DNA from: a bacterium
GTDB taxonomy: Bacteria; Desulfobacterota; Binatia; HRBIN30; CADEER01
Direction: 5' to 3'
Length of the DNA stretch: 64,000 nucleotides
Assembly: GCA_030430165.1 (NCBI GenBank)
Contig: JAUIGL010000022.1
Location: 1 to 64,000 of the forward strand
Within the stretch, counting starts at the first letter, position 1; each line of letters begins with the position of its first letter. The notes under the pieces were generated by a model. The model was not told the origin of the DNA. It saw only the letters and a list, made by a program, of their open reading frames with translations, and made no database searches. Shown one piece after another: positions 7,577 to 15,891 of the stretch. The position numbers were made by a program, and so were the translations under genes.

Positions 7577-9427
7577 TCATTCACAAACGATGACGATCTC
7601 TTCTCCCTCTTCGCCATCGCGCGTCTCGAACGGCGGCTCGAGCGGGTTGGGCTGCGGATCGCCGGGGAGCACCAGGCCGCAATCGTCGCACTCGAAGTTG
7701 GACCAATCGGCGTTCGGCTGCGACCGCGTGCTGTCGAGCATCGCGTTGACCCAGTCCACCAGATTCGGATCGTTGGTGATCTTCTGGGCGCCGGGCATCT
7801 CCGGATTCTCGTCGCCATAGACCTTGTTCGAGCCCCACATCGTGTGCCGTGAGCCGGTTCCGATGTAGTAGCGGTAGTTGCGCGGCGACGCCTCGCTCAT
7901 CTCGATCGCCTCGTCACGCATCCGCGCGTTGAACTGGCAGCTGGCATCCCACCAAGTGAGCGCCGCCACCGGGTTATTGTCGTTCAGCATGATGTTGTAG
8001 AAGCCGGTTTGGCCGCCGGTGCCGCCGTCGTAGGCCGCCGAGTAGTGCGCCCAGTTGGTCCCGGGGTAGTAATCGGTAACCACCGCGGTGTAGCCCGGGA
8101 TCCCCAACCCGTCGTCGAGGACTTCCGTGATCTCGGGAATGTCGGGCGGCAGGTTGGCGCGGAAATCCCAGTTGGGAAACGATTCGTCGAGGAACTCCTG
8201 GGTAATGACTCCGTTGCCGGCGTCGGCCAACACGTGAAACTGCGCCCACGGCCAGGCGTCCTGCAGCAACGGGGCGTGGAACCAAGCGCCGTACGCGCCG
8301 GCGCTCGAACCGGTAACGAAGATCTCGTCGGGCGCGATGAAGTGCTCGCGCGCCCACTTCTCGACGACCCGGGCGTTCTGGTAGCCGCGGTGCTCGACGT
8401 GCAGAGGCGCGTCGTCGTTCGGGCCGTTCACGTAGTCCTGCGCCGCGTCTCCGAAATGGATGTCGCAACCGCAGTAGGAAACGAACACGGTGTGCCAGTT
8501 GCGGAACGGGTTCATCGAGTTGCTGCGATCGGCAAAGCCGCTCGAGAATCCGTTCGGGTTGTCGCGTTCCGGGTCGACGGTGGTATCGCACGCCGGGAGA
8601 CCGCAGGTCAGCTTCTCCCAGCAGGCTCCGCCGCCCTGGTAGTACACGACCAGCTTGTTGACCGTCCCCCGTCGCGCGAAGAAGTGATAGTCGGAACCGT
8701 CCATGCAAACCGGCGTGAGCGAACGACCTTCGTAGTCGACCGAACCGGTGGGCGAGAGCGTAATGTAGGCCGCCTCGTCGACTCCCGGGGCGGCGACGGT
8801 CGCGAACGACAGGTCGTCGACTGCCGCGTCGACCGATGCTCGGGCGGCGTTGGAAACCTGCTTGGCGTCGTCTGCGGGAGTCACGCAGCTGGCGAGCGCC
8901 GCGTCGCCGCGCGGCAGAAACGCGCGGCGCTCGTTCTCGCGCGCAGTATTGGCGTTGTGGCGCGCCGAGTCGCTCAGGATGTCGACGATGTAGTTGCTCT
9001 CGGCGATCAACGATTTGGTGCACATGACGCCGGCCCTGTCGACGAAGTCGTCGATGCACGGGTCGCCCGGCGCCGCGCCGGCTTCGACCACCGAATCGGC
9101 GATCGCGGCACGGGTGCCGTCGATCACCGCCGCGGCCTCGCCGGCGGTCAGCGCGAGATCGGAACACGACAACCCATCGGCGGCGGCAACCGCTTCGGCC
9201 TCGCGCCACGCGGCGGCGAGCTCGGCTGCGGCCGCGGCGCGATCGGCAGCCGAGCTGTCCTCGGCAAAGACGACGTCGCAGTAGTCGGCGGTGGCGTACA
9301 GCTTGTCGGCTGCGCACTGCGTCAGCGAGTTTGGCGCGACGTGACCGGAATCATCGTCGCTGCCGCAAGACAAGCATACCAACACGACCAGCGTCGCCAC
9401 GAGAACTGACCCACGGAATCGAAACAT
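7577..9427 (-). CDS. Secreted pectin acetylesterase/Notum-like hydrolase lipoprotein
   Basis: A 616-residue exported protein. Residues 1-22 form a lipoprotein-type signal (VLVATLVVLVCLSCGSDDD). About residues 25-215 are Ala/Cys-rich helices with spaced cysteines. The catalytic domain follows with the pectinacetylesterase/Notum marks YYQGGGACWEKLTCG, the nucleophile motif GSSAGAYG (Ser near residue 374) and SRHTMWG (His near 527). The family removes acetyl groups from pectin or palmitoleate from Wnt proteins in other organisms; the substrate here is unknown. ATG 9427 with GGAGGGGG is chosen over an upstream in-frame start at 9478, which would add residues in front of the signal. Confidence 0.8.
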   Translation of the reverse strand: MFRFRGSVLVATLVVLVCLSCGSDDDSGHVAPNSLTQCAADKLYATADYCDVVFAEDSSAADRAAAAAELAAAWREAEAVAAADGLSCSDLALTAGEAAAVIDGTRAAIADSVVEAGAAPGDPCIDDFVDRAGVMCTKSLIAESNYIVDILSDSARHNANTARENERRAFLPRGDAALASCVTPADDAKQVSNAARASVDAAVDDLSFATVAAPGVDEAAYITLSPTGSVDYEGRSLTPVCMDGSDYHFFARRGTVNKLVVYYQGGGACWEKLTCGLPACDTTVDPERDNPNGFSSGFADRSNSMNPFRNWHTVFVSYCGCDIHFGDAAQDYVNGPNDDAPLHVEHRGYQNARVVEKWAREHFIAPDEIFVTGSSAGAYGAWFHAPLLQDAWPWAQFHVLADAGNGVITQEFLDESFPNWDFRANLPPDIPEITEVLDDGLGIPGYTAVVTDYYPGTNWAHYSAAYDGGTGGQTGFYNIMLNDNNPVAALTWWDASCQFNARMRDEAIEMSEASPRNYRYYIGTGSRHTMWGSNKVYGDENPEMPGAQKITNDPNLVDWVNAMLDSTRSQPNADWSNFECDDCGLVLPGDPQPNPLEPPFETRDGEEGEEIVIVCE

Positions 9428-9502
9428 ACCCCCTCCAAAACCCAAGCAAGACGATGGGCAAGCTATCGCCGCGAGCATGCGCCGGTCAATCCTCGGTGCT
9501 AC

Positions 9503-11419
9503 TCAGGCCGGCGGCCTGTGGCCGCGACGCTGTGGCAACCGCCGCAGCGGCCATTGCTCGGCCAAGCCGAGCTCGATCAGCTGCGGCCCCAACCACTCGG
9601 CGACCCACAACGAGCCATCGTACGAGAAATGAATCCCGTCCGGCCGGAACGGCTCGATGCCGTCGAGCCGGTTGGTGAACTCGTCGTTCGGACAGACCGC
9701 CGAGCGCAGATCGACCAGCGCCATCGTCTCCTGGTGCTCGGCCGCCAGCGGCTCGACGATGGTGCGATTGACGTGGCGCGACAAATAGGTCTTGAGGACG
9801 CCGTTGAACCTGCCGAAACAGGGGATCGTCAGCCACACCACGCGCAGCTGCCGCTCCTGGAAGAACTCGAGCGCCTCGGCGTATTGCGCCGCCAACCACT
9901 CGTCGAAGAGCTCGTCACCGACGTTGAGACCGCCGCCCCACTCCTCCCGCTCGCGCTCCACCATGTCCCAGCCGCCGCTCGAGAGCACGACCAGGTCGAC
10001 CGGTTCACGATCCAACGCGGTGCCAACGCGCCTCGGCCACATATCGCAGGCCTTCGATTTTCGAACCATGGCCTCGGTCCACGACCCGCGAGCCACCCCG
10101 CAACCGCGCGCCGTCAGGTCCAAGATGCTCAGCCCGCGGATGTCTTCCGCCCAGGCGGACAGGCCTTGGGCGATGCGACCGCCGACCGAGTCGCCGACGA
10201 CGGCGATGCGCATCGGCTCGGAGAGCGCGATGCCTGCGGAGCGTCGCTCGAACGAGGAGACCGACCTCGTCGATGCGAAGAGCGCCAGGGCGACGATCGC
10301 GATGCCTCCGAGCGGCACCAGGCCGCGGGAGGCTCCGGTGACGCGCCGTCCCGACCGAATCGGCTCTTCGAGCCATCGGTACGAGAGCTCGGCGACGAGA
10401 AAGGTCGCGGCAAAGCGCACCGCTGCCAGCTCGAGGCCGCCCACGCCGGTCACTTCCTCGTCGAGCGCGAGAAAGATCGGCCAGTGGTAGACGTAGACTC
10501 CGTAGGACACTCGGCCGAGCCAACGCAGCGGCCCCAGTGACAGCACCCTCGCCACTGCGCCGCCGGCCACCAGTGCAGCGCCGACGATCGCCATACTGGC
10601 GATGGCGTAGGATTGCAGACCGAAACGATACAGCTCTACGGTGTCCACCGTGGCGGTGCGCCAGTGCCACGCCGAGACCGCGAAGCCCACTACCCCGGCG
10701 GCGGTCCACCATCTCCCCGCGCTCGCCTGCGGGCTGCCGCGCCCGAGCGCTACCGCCAACAAGCCGCCGCACAGCAGCTCGGCGCAGCGAGTATCGGTAC
10801 CGAAGTAGATGCGAGCCGTCGGCGCCGCCGCCTCCTCCAGGTGAACCATCCACCACCACGAGGCGAGACAGCCGACCGCCAGCGCTGCGCCGAGCAGGCG
10901 GCGGCCGCCTTGCGACAGCAGCAAGGCGCACAGCACCGGAAACACGGCGTAGTACTGCTCCTCGATCGCCAGACTCCAGAAATGCTGGATCGGAGACGGC
11001 GAGCCCATCGCGCTCGCGTAGTCGGCACCGGTTGCGATCATCCACCAGTTGGCGACGTAGGCGAGCGCCGCCAGACCATCGCCGCGTAGCCGCTCGAGTT
11101 GCTCGTAGTCGGCCCACAGCGGCGCGGTGACGGCGATGCCGAACAAGGCGAACAACGACGCCGGCAACAGGCGGCGCAGGCGGCGTCCCCAGAAACGCTT
11201 GAACGCAACCCTCCCCGTCGCTTCGGACTCCGCCAGCAACAGTCCGGTGATCAGAAACCCGGAGAGGGTGAAGAAGGTCGATACGCCCAGGAACCCGCCC
11301 GGCAGCCAAGACTCCTCGGCGTGGAACACCAGGACGGCGAGCACTGCGACGCCGCGCAGTCCCTCGAGGCCCGGGTGAAAGCGCAACCGCCCTCGCTCAG
11401 ACCTTGGGGGTCGGGACAT
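9503..11419 (-). CDS. OafA/YrhL-type acyltransferase fused to C-terminal SGNH domain
   Basis: A 638-residue integral membrane protein. The first ~360 residues are an Acyl_transf_3 domain with about ten hydrophobic segments, starting HPGLEGLRGVAVLAVLVFHA (conserved catalytic-type His), then GFLGVSTFFTLSGFLITGLL and QHFWSLAIEEQYYAVFPVL. The C-terminal ~250 residues are an SGNH-like domain starting MRIAVVGDSVGG and ending with DGIHFSYDG (DxxH). Such proteins O-acetylate cell-surface polysaccharides. The ATG at 11419 overlaps the end of the upstream SDR by 23 bases, implying co-expression. The same frame stays open to 11515, but the extra residues are shadow sequence of the SDR gene. Confidence 0.88.
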   Translation of the reverse strand: MSRPPRSERGRLRFHPGLEGLRGVAVLAVLVFHAEESWLPGGFLGVSTFFTLSGFLITGLLLAESEATGRVAFKRFWGRRLRRLLPASLFALFGIAVTAPLWADYEQLERLRGDGLAALAYVANWWMIATGADYASAMGSPSPIQHFWSLAIEEQYYAVFPVLCALLLSQGGRRLLGAALAVGCLASWWWMVHLEEAAAPTARIYFGTDTRCAELLCGGLLAVALGRGSPQASAGRWWTAAGVVGFAVSAWHWRTATVDTVELYRFGLQSYAIASMAIVGAALVAGGAVARVLSLGPLRWLGRVSYGVYVYHWPIFLALDEEVTGVGGLELAAVRFAATFLVAELSYRWLEEPIRSGRRVTGASRGLVPLGGIAIVALALFASTRSVSSFERRSAGIALSEPMRIAVVGDSVGGRIAQGLSAWAEDIRGLSILDLTARGCGVARGSWTEAMVRKSKACDMWPRRVGTALDREPVDLVVLSSGGWDMVEREREEWGGGLNVGDELFDEWLAAQYAEALEFFQERQLRVVWLTIPCFGRFNGVLKTYLSRHVNRTIVEPLAAEHQETMALVDLRSAVCPNDEFTNRLDGIEPFRPDGIHFSYDGSLWVAEWLGPQLIELGLAEQWPLRRLPQRRGHRPPA

Positions 11420-12158
11420 TTGGGCGCACTTCCATGAAATCGACCGCCATCCCCGGCGGATAGGAGAGCGCGTGCGCCACCGCCTCGCCGAAGTAGCGAG
11501 GGTCGCCGACTCCATCGCTGTCCGGACCGCGCTCGCGCACCCAGATCTGGTAGGCCGTCACCATCTCGTCGGGGTCGAAGTTGCCGGCAATCTCGCTCTC
11601 GAATGCCCCCGGACTGATGCAGGTAACGCCGATTCCGTCGCGCTTGACCTCGTCGCGCAACTCCGCCGTCAGCCTCTCGACGGCGGCCTTGACGGCGGCG
11701 TAGATCCCCATGTGGGGAAACTCCTCGCGGTGCCTGGCGCTGGCCGAGGAGACGGTGATGATGCGTCCGCGGCGCTCGCGCAACAACGGTATCGCCGCCT
11801 GGCAGCAGAAGACCGTACCGATCAGCGAGACGTCGACGATGTGGCGCAGCCGCGCCTCGGGCAGCGTCTCGATGGGGTAGGCAAAGGTCAGCCCGGCGCA
11901 GGTGACGATGCCGTCGAGGCCGCCGAAGTCTTGCGCCGCCAGCGCCAAGCCGGAATCGACCGATCCCTTGTCGGTCACGTCCATCGACACCGGGAACGCG
12001 CTCGCCCCCAAAACCTCCACGGCCTTGGTAAGGCGTTCGCGATCGCGCGCGGCGACGGCCACCCGAGCGCCGCGCTCGATCAAGCTGCGCGCCGCCGCCA
12101 AACCCAACCCGCTGCTGCCCCCGGTAACCAGATAAGCTCTTCCGGCGAGTGACTCCAC
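11397..12158 (-). CDS. SDR family NAD(P)-dependent oxidoreductase
   Basis: A 253-residue classical short-chain dehydrogenase. The cofactor loop TGGSSGLGL lies at residues 12-20, followed by CAGLTF (NAG-like) and the catalytic Ser137/138-Tyr153-Lys157 set in TVSSAS and YAAVK. A basic residue after the second strand (AARDRERL) suggests NADP preference. GTG 12158 is the only plausible start and has no strong ribosome site. The substrate cannot be told from sequence. It overlaps the acyltransferase gene downstream and is divergent from the crotonase gene. Confidence 0.87.
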   Translation of the reverse strand: MESLAGRAYLVTGGSSGLGLAAARSLIERGARVAVAARDRERLTKAVEVLGASAFPVSMDVTDKGSVDSGLALAAQDFGGLDGIVTCAGLTFAYPIETLPEARLRHIVDVSLIGTVFCCQAAIPLLRERRGRIITVSSASARHREEFPHMGIYAAVKAAVERLTAELRDEVKRDGIGVTCISPGAFESEIAGNFDPDEMVTAYQIWVRERGPDSDGVGDPRYFGEAVAHALSYPPGMAVDFMEVRPNVPTPKV

Positions 12159-12288
12159 GGCGACGAAGCTAGTCTCTGCGAGCGCGCGACGCTAGCCCGA
12201 GCCGGCTTGCTCGCGCCGGGTGCTCTGTATATCAACCAGCGTTGCACAACCGCGCCTGCCGCGCGCGGTACAAACGACGAGGAGACCC

Positions 12289-13092
12289 ATGCCCGATCCC
12301 GCAGTCATCGTCGAGGCCGACGGCCCGATTCTGATCGTCACCCTAAATCGCCCCGAGAAGAAGAACTCCGTCAACTCGGAGGTGATGTGCCGCCTCTACG
12401 ACGCCTGGGTCCGCCTCGACCAGGAAGACGAGCTGCGCGTCGCCATCCTCACCGGCAACGGCGATACCTTCTGCGCCGGCATGGATCTGTCCGAGATTCC
12501 GAAACTGACCTCGGGCAAGGCCGACACTCCGTACATGGAGCGCGTCCTGAAAGAAGGCGAGGTCATCTACGGCGCCTGGCTGAAGACCTACCGACCGACC
12601 AAACCGGTCATCCTCGCCGCCGAAGGCTTCGCTCGTGCCGGCGGCACCGAGATCCTACAGGGGACCGACATCCGGGTCGCCGGCGAGAGTGCGCTGTTCG
12701 GCGTCACCGAGGTCCAGCGCGGACTGTTCCCGATGGCCGGCTCGACGGTGCGTCTGCGACGCCAGATCGGCTACGCCATCGCCGCCGAGATGCTGTTGGC
12801 CGGCGAAGACCTGCCGGCAAAGCGGGCCTACGAGCTCGGCCTGATCAATCACGTCGTGCCCGACGGCCAGGCGCTGGCCAAGGCGAAAGAGATCGCGCAA
12901 CGCATCGCCGAAAACGGACCGCTGGCGGTCAAGGCGATTCTCGCGACTCTGCGCGAGACCGAAACCCTCGACGAGCCCGCCGCATTCGAGATCGAGCAGA
13001 AGTACGGGATGGGCGTGATGATGTCGAAGGACGCGATCGAGGGGCCGAAAGCCTTTCTCGAAAAGCGCAAGCCAAACTTCCAGGGCAAGTAA
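12289..13092 (+). CDS. Enoyl-CoA hydratase/isomerase family (crotonase) protein
   Basis: A 267-residue crotonase. The N-terminus shows VTLNRPEKKNSVN and the CoA/oxyanion segment LTGNGDTFCAGMDL. Both positions that carry the catalytic glutamates in crotonase are occupied by Glu (GGTEIL and TEVQRGLFP), so hydratase activity is plausible. The segment usually read as a GGG-rich oxyanion loop is AAEGFARAGG. It is a single-domain protein without a dehydrogenase fusion. ATG 12289 follows GAGGAG with a short spacer; the frame is open further upstream without a better site. It stands alone, divergent from the SDR, and probably acts in acyl-CoA degradation. Confidence 0.88.
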   Translation: MPDPAVIVEADGPILIVTLNRPEKKNSVNSEVMCRLYDAWVRLDQEDELRVAILTGNGDTFCAGMDLSEIPKLTSGKADTPYMERVLKEGEVIYGAWLKTYRPTKPVILAAEGFARAGGTEILQGTDIRVAGESALFGVTEVQRGLFPMAGSTVRLRRQIGYAIAAEMLLAGEDLPAKRAYELGLINHVVPDGQALAKAKEIAQRIAENGPLAVKAILATLRETETLDEPAAFEIEQKYGMGVMMSKDAIEGPKAFLEKRKPNFQGK

Positions 13093-13120
13093 ACGGTCGC
13101 GGTGGGCCGGAGCGGGAGCT

Positions 13121-13534
13121 TCAAATGGCGCCCGCGACGCCCTGGATGCCGCCCTTGTAGATGCTCTCGAACAGCCCGACCAGATCGGCCTCGGGCGCGC
13201 CGTCGGGTTCGAACTCGCTGGTCCAGACGATCTTGGTCCGCCCCGGCCCCGCCTCGTGAACGGTCACCGTCGCAAGGTAATTGGTCGCCGGTAGCGGCGC
13301 CTCGACGATCGAATACGAGTAGGTCTTGCCATCGTGGTCGAGCGCCTCGAGGCGTTCCTTGACGACGATCCCACCCGGCATGCTGAAGGTCCGCACCGCG
13401 CCGACGCCCTCGCCGTCGACCTCGCACGACTCCATGCCCGGGCTCCATGCCTTGAGACCGCCAAAGTCGCTCATCAGCTTCCACACCGCGCCGGCATCCC
13501 CGGCGATCTCTTCCTCGACTCGAACCTGTGCCAT
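13121..13534 (-). CDS. SRPBCC family protein (START/polyketide cyclase-like)
   Basis: A 137-residue protein with the helix-grip pattern: AQVRVEEEIAGDAGAVWKLM at the start, FGGLKAWSPGMESCEVDGEG, then VVKERLEALDHDGKTYSYSI, and a final amphipathic helix LVGLFESIYKGGIQGV. Family members bind hydrophobic ligands or act as cyclases or aromatases; nothing in the sequence identifies the ligand. ATG 13534 has an AGGAGG site. An operator-like palindrome lies 37 bases upstream (13571-13586). It is convergent with the crotonase gene, 28 bases away. Confidence 0.85.
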   Translation of the reverse strand: MAQVRVEEEIAGDAGAVWKLMSDFGGLKAWSPGMESCEVDGEGVGAVRTFSMPGGIVVKERLEALDHDGKTYSYSIVEAPLPATNYLATVTVHEAGPGRTKIVWTSEFEPDGAPEADLVGLFESIYKGGIQGVAGAI

Positions 13535-13570
13535 CGATCCTCCTGTGGTTTCGGCGATCTCTCCCTAGCC

Positions 13571-13586
13571 CAAACCGGCCGGTTTG
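13571..13586. promoter_or_regulatory. 16-bp perfect palindrome upstream of SRPBCC gene
   Basis: CAAACCGGCCGGTTTG reads identically on both strands. It lies between the SRPBCC start (13534) and the end of the upstream secreted-protein gene (13604), in promoter position. It shares the AAACC-N4-GGTTT form with the dyad at 6336-6349. A TetR-like operator is the simplest reading; this is inference. Confidence 0.45.
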
Positions 13587-13603
13587 ACCAAGCCGCGGGC
13601 GAA

Positions 13604-14287
13604 TCAGCGAGACTGACAGCAGGAGGAGTCGAACGGGGGCCTGGGAATCGCCGCTGCGGGCGAGCTGAAACCGATCTTGCGGTAGCTGCGCACGACCTCC
13701 AGCCAGGGAGATTGCGGTTTGCCTTCCGCCACCAGCACGAAGCTGCGCTGGCGCGGCACTTCGAGGGAGAGAGCGACGACCTCCCGCCCCGCTGCGGCGA
13801 CCGACAGTCGCCGCAGCGCCGAGGCGCTCGCCACTTTGCCGTCGGGCAACACCGCGAACAAGCGAAGGTCGATACTCTGTGCCCGGACGCTGTCGTTGGC
13901 GATCCCGACGTCGATCCGCGCCTCGCCACCGCGTTGGTAGTCTTCGCGCCAGGACAGCACCGACACCGCCAGCGGCGCCAGGGCGTTGTCGGCGTAGCGG
14001 CCCGAGAGATCGGCGCGCGGGTCGATCGACGCCTCACAGGCGGCGCGAAAGATCGACCGAGAGCGCGTCGATTGCAGGCGCTCGAACCCGGCAAAACGAT
14101 CGCGCGCCCGATCCTCGGCGATTCGCTCGAACGAAACGTACGAGAGCCATTCGCTCGCATCCGAGCCGTCCTCGGCCGAGACCGGAGCGCAGGGCACCGC
14201 GACGACGATCAGCGCCGAAACCAGCAGGACCAACCGGAGCTTCGCCGCAGCCGCCAAGGACCTCGGTCCTGCGGAGAGTCGAGACAC
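13604..14287 (-). CDS. Secreted protein of unknown function
   Basis: A 227-residue protein I cannot assign. It has a cleavable-looking signal peptide (LRLVLLVSALIVVAVPCAPVSA, cleaved near residue 38 if translated from GTG 14287). The mature part contains LSWREDYQRGGEARIDVGIA, LRLFAVLPDGKVASASA and LSLEVPRQRSFVLVAEGKPQ. This is an alternating hydrophobic pattern suggestive of an immunoglobulin-like beta-sandwich. It ends in DSSCCQSR with a vicinal Cys pair. The start is poorly defined. It is flanked by the monooxygenase upstream and the SRPBCC gene downstream on the same strand. The frame shows coding-like third-position GC, so it is probably real. Confidence 0.6.
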   Translation of the reverse strand: MSRLSAGPRSLAAAAKLRLVLLVSALIVVAVPCAPVSAEDGSDASEWLSYVSFERIAEDRARDRFAGFERLQSTRSRSIFRAACEASIDPRADLSGRYADNALAPLAVSVLSWREDYQRGGEARIDVGIANDSVRAQSIDLRLFAVLPDGKVASASALRRLSVAAAGREVVALSLEVPRQRSFVLVAEGKPQSPWLEVVRSYRKIGFSSPAAAIPRPPFDSSCCQSR

Positions 14288-14307
14288 CGCTCCGACCCAA
14301 CCGGCGG

Positions 14308-15765
14308 TCAGCGACTCAGCTGGTAGTCGGCCAGCTCACAGTGGCGCGTGCGACGCCGGTATTCCGTGGTTCGCCCGGGCCAATTGTTGGTGACCTTGCC
14401 ACCGTGCACGTACCAGCTGTCGCCCACCGACGCCCATGAAGATTCGGCCAGCCGCTCCTGCATTTCGCGGTTGTAGCGCTGCTGCACCTCGGGCCGCACG
14501 TCGACCGCATCCACTTTCTGTTCGACCATCTGCCGCAGGCACGACATCACGTAGTTGGTCTGCGACTCGATCATCATCACGATCGAGCTGTGCCCGAGGT
14601 TGGTGTTCGGTCCGTAGAGAAAAAACAGATTCGGGAACCCCGACACGGTCAGACCGAGGCAGGCTTCCGGGCCTTCGCGCCAGACCTCGTTCAGCACCCG
14701 CCCGTCGCGCCCCGTCACCGTCATCGGCGTCAGGAAGTCGTTGGTCTCGAAACCGGTCGCGACGACGATCGCATCGAAGTCGCGATGCTGGCCGTCGACA
14801 GTGCGCACGCCGGTCTCGTCGATGCGGTCGATCGACTCGGTGACGATCTCGACCGAGTGATCCTCGATCGCCTGGTAGTAGTTGTCGGAGAAGAGAATCC
14901 GCTTGGCGCCGAGCGGGTAGTCCGGAATGAGCTTGTTGCGCAGCTCCGGATCGCTGATGGTCTCCTCGATGTACTCTCGGCAGCCGCGCTCGAGCCGTTT
15001 CCGCATGCGGCTCTTCTTGCGCATCGCCGAGTAGATGATCGCTTCACCCCAGAACCAGATGAGGAAGCGGCGGATCTTGCTGAGCGGAGGAAACATCCGC
15101 AGCAGCTTCTTCTCGGTCTCGGAGTAGTCGCGGTCGAGCTTGGGCAGCATCCAATTGGCGCTGCGCTGGAACACGGTCAGCTGGTCGACGACCGGCGCGA
15201 TCTCCGGGATGAACTGGATCGCACTGGCGGCGTTGCCGATCACCCCGACCCGCTTTCCCTTCATGTCGAAGTCGTGGTTCCATCGGGCCGAGTGAAAGAG
15301 CTCGCCGGCGAAGCTCGACATCCCCTCGATCAGAGGCATCCGCGGTCGGCTCAGCTGACCGGTGGCGCTCACCAGAATTTCGAACTCGGCGGTCTCGCCC
15401 CCAGCCGTAACCCGCCAACAGCTCGCCTCTTCGTCCCACCGGGCCTCGTCCACCGCCGTCGACAGACGCAGGTGCGGCTCGATACCGAAGTCGCGCACGC
15501 ACTTCTCGAGGTACTCGAGGATGACCGGCTGGTGTGACCACTTGTTGGGCCATTCGGCATAGGGCGCGAAAGAAAACGAATACAGCGCCGACGGGATGTC
15601 GCACTCGCACCCGGGATAGGTATTGGCCTGCCAGGTTCCGCCGACCCCCTCCGCCTTCTCGAAGATGGTGAAATCGTCGAAACCCGCCTGGGCGAGGTGG
15701 ATTCCCATGCAGATGCCGCCGAAACCGGCACCGACGATACAAACTCTAGGCGATCCGTTCTTCAC
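14308..15765 (-). CDS. Flavin-containing/Baeyer-Villiger-type monooxygenase
   Basis: A 485-residue FAD/NADPH enzyme. The FAD Rossmann motif GAGFGGICMG is at residues 12-21, followed by FEKAEGVGGTWQANTYPGCE. The Baeyer-Villiger fingerprint FxGxxxHxxxW is present as FAGELFHSARW (about 152-162) but is followed by Asn instead of the usual Pro or Asp. The second nucleotide-binding motif is GVIGNAASAIQFIPEI. These enzymes insert one oxygen into ketones or oxidise heteroatoms. GTG 15765 is used; ACGGAA upstream is a weak ribosome site. It is divergent from the TonB-dependent receptor gene, which may import a substrate, though that link is inference. Confidence 0.87.
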   Translation of the reverse strand: MKNGSPRVCIVGAGFGGICMGIHLAQAGFDDFTIFEKAEGVGGTWQANTYPGCECDIPSALYSFSFAPYAEWPNKWSHQPVILEYLEKCVRDFGIEPHLRLSTAVDEARWDEEASCWRVTAGGETAEFEILVSATGQLSRPRMPLIEGMSSFAGELFHSARWNHDFDMKGKRVGVIGNAASAIQFIPEIAPVVDQLTVFQRSANWMLPKLDRDYSETEKKLLRMFPPLSKIRRFLIWFWGEAIIYSAMRKKSRMRKRLERGCREYIEETISDPELRNKLIPDYPLGAKRILFSDNYYQAIEDHSVEIVTESIDRIDETGVRTVDGQHRDFDAIVVATGFETNDFLTPMTVTGRDGRVLNEVWREGPEACLGLTVSGFPNLFFLYGPNTNLGHSSIVMMIESQTNYVMSCLRQMVEQKVDAVDVRPEVQQRYNREMQERLAESSWASVGDSWYVHGGKVTNNWPGRTTEYRRRTRHCELADYQLSR

Positions 15766-15877
15766 TTCCGTTGCACATCCCTGGTTGCGGGCGACTGCCG
15801 CGTCGCCCTGCGCAAACCTTGATCATAAAGGGAGATTTCGTCAAACCAAGCAGCGGCCAGGGGATCAGACGGCCGAT

Positions 15878-15890
15878 GGGGGGGGAGACC
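15878..15890 (+). promoter_or_regulatory. Ribosome binding site containing a G8 run, TonB-dependent receptor gene
   Basis: Eight consecutive G residues (15878-15885) followed by AGACC form the Shine-Dalgarno region of the GTG start at 15892. The purine-rich site decides this start. The homopolymer is long enough to slip during replication, which would alter the spacing to the start codon. Confidence 0.55.
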
Positions 15891-15891
15891 A

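Noticed and set aside
14308-15765. Treating the Asn after the Baeyer-Villiger fingerprint as a disabling change
   Set aside because: The rest of the fingerprint and both nucleotide motifs are intact; the last position is variable in related flavin monooxygenases, so function is not excluded.
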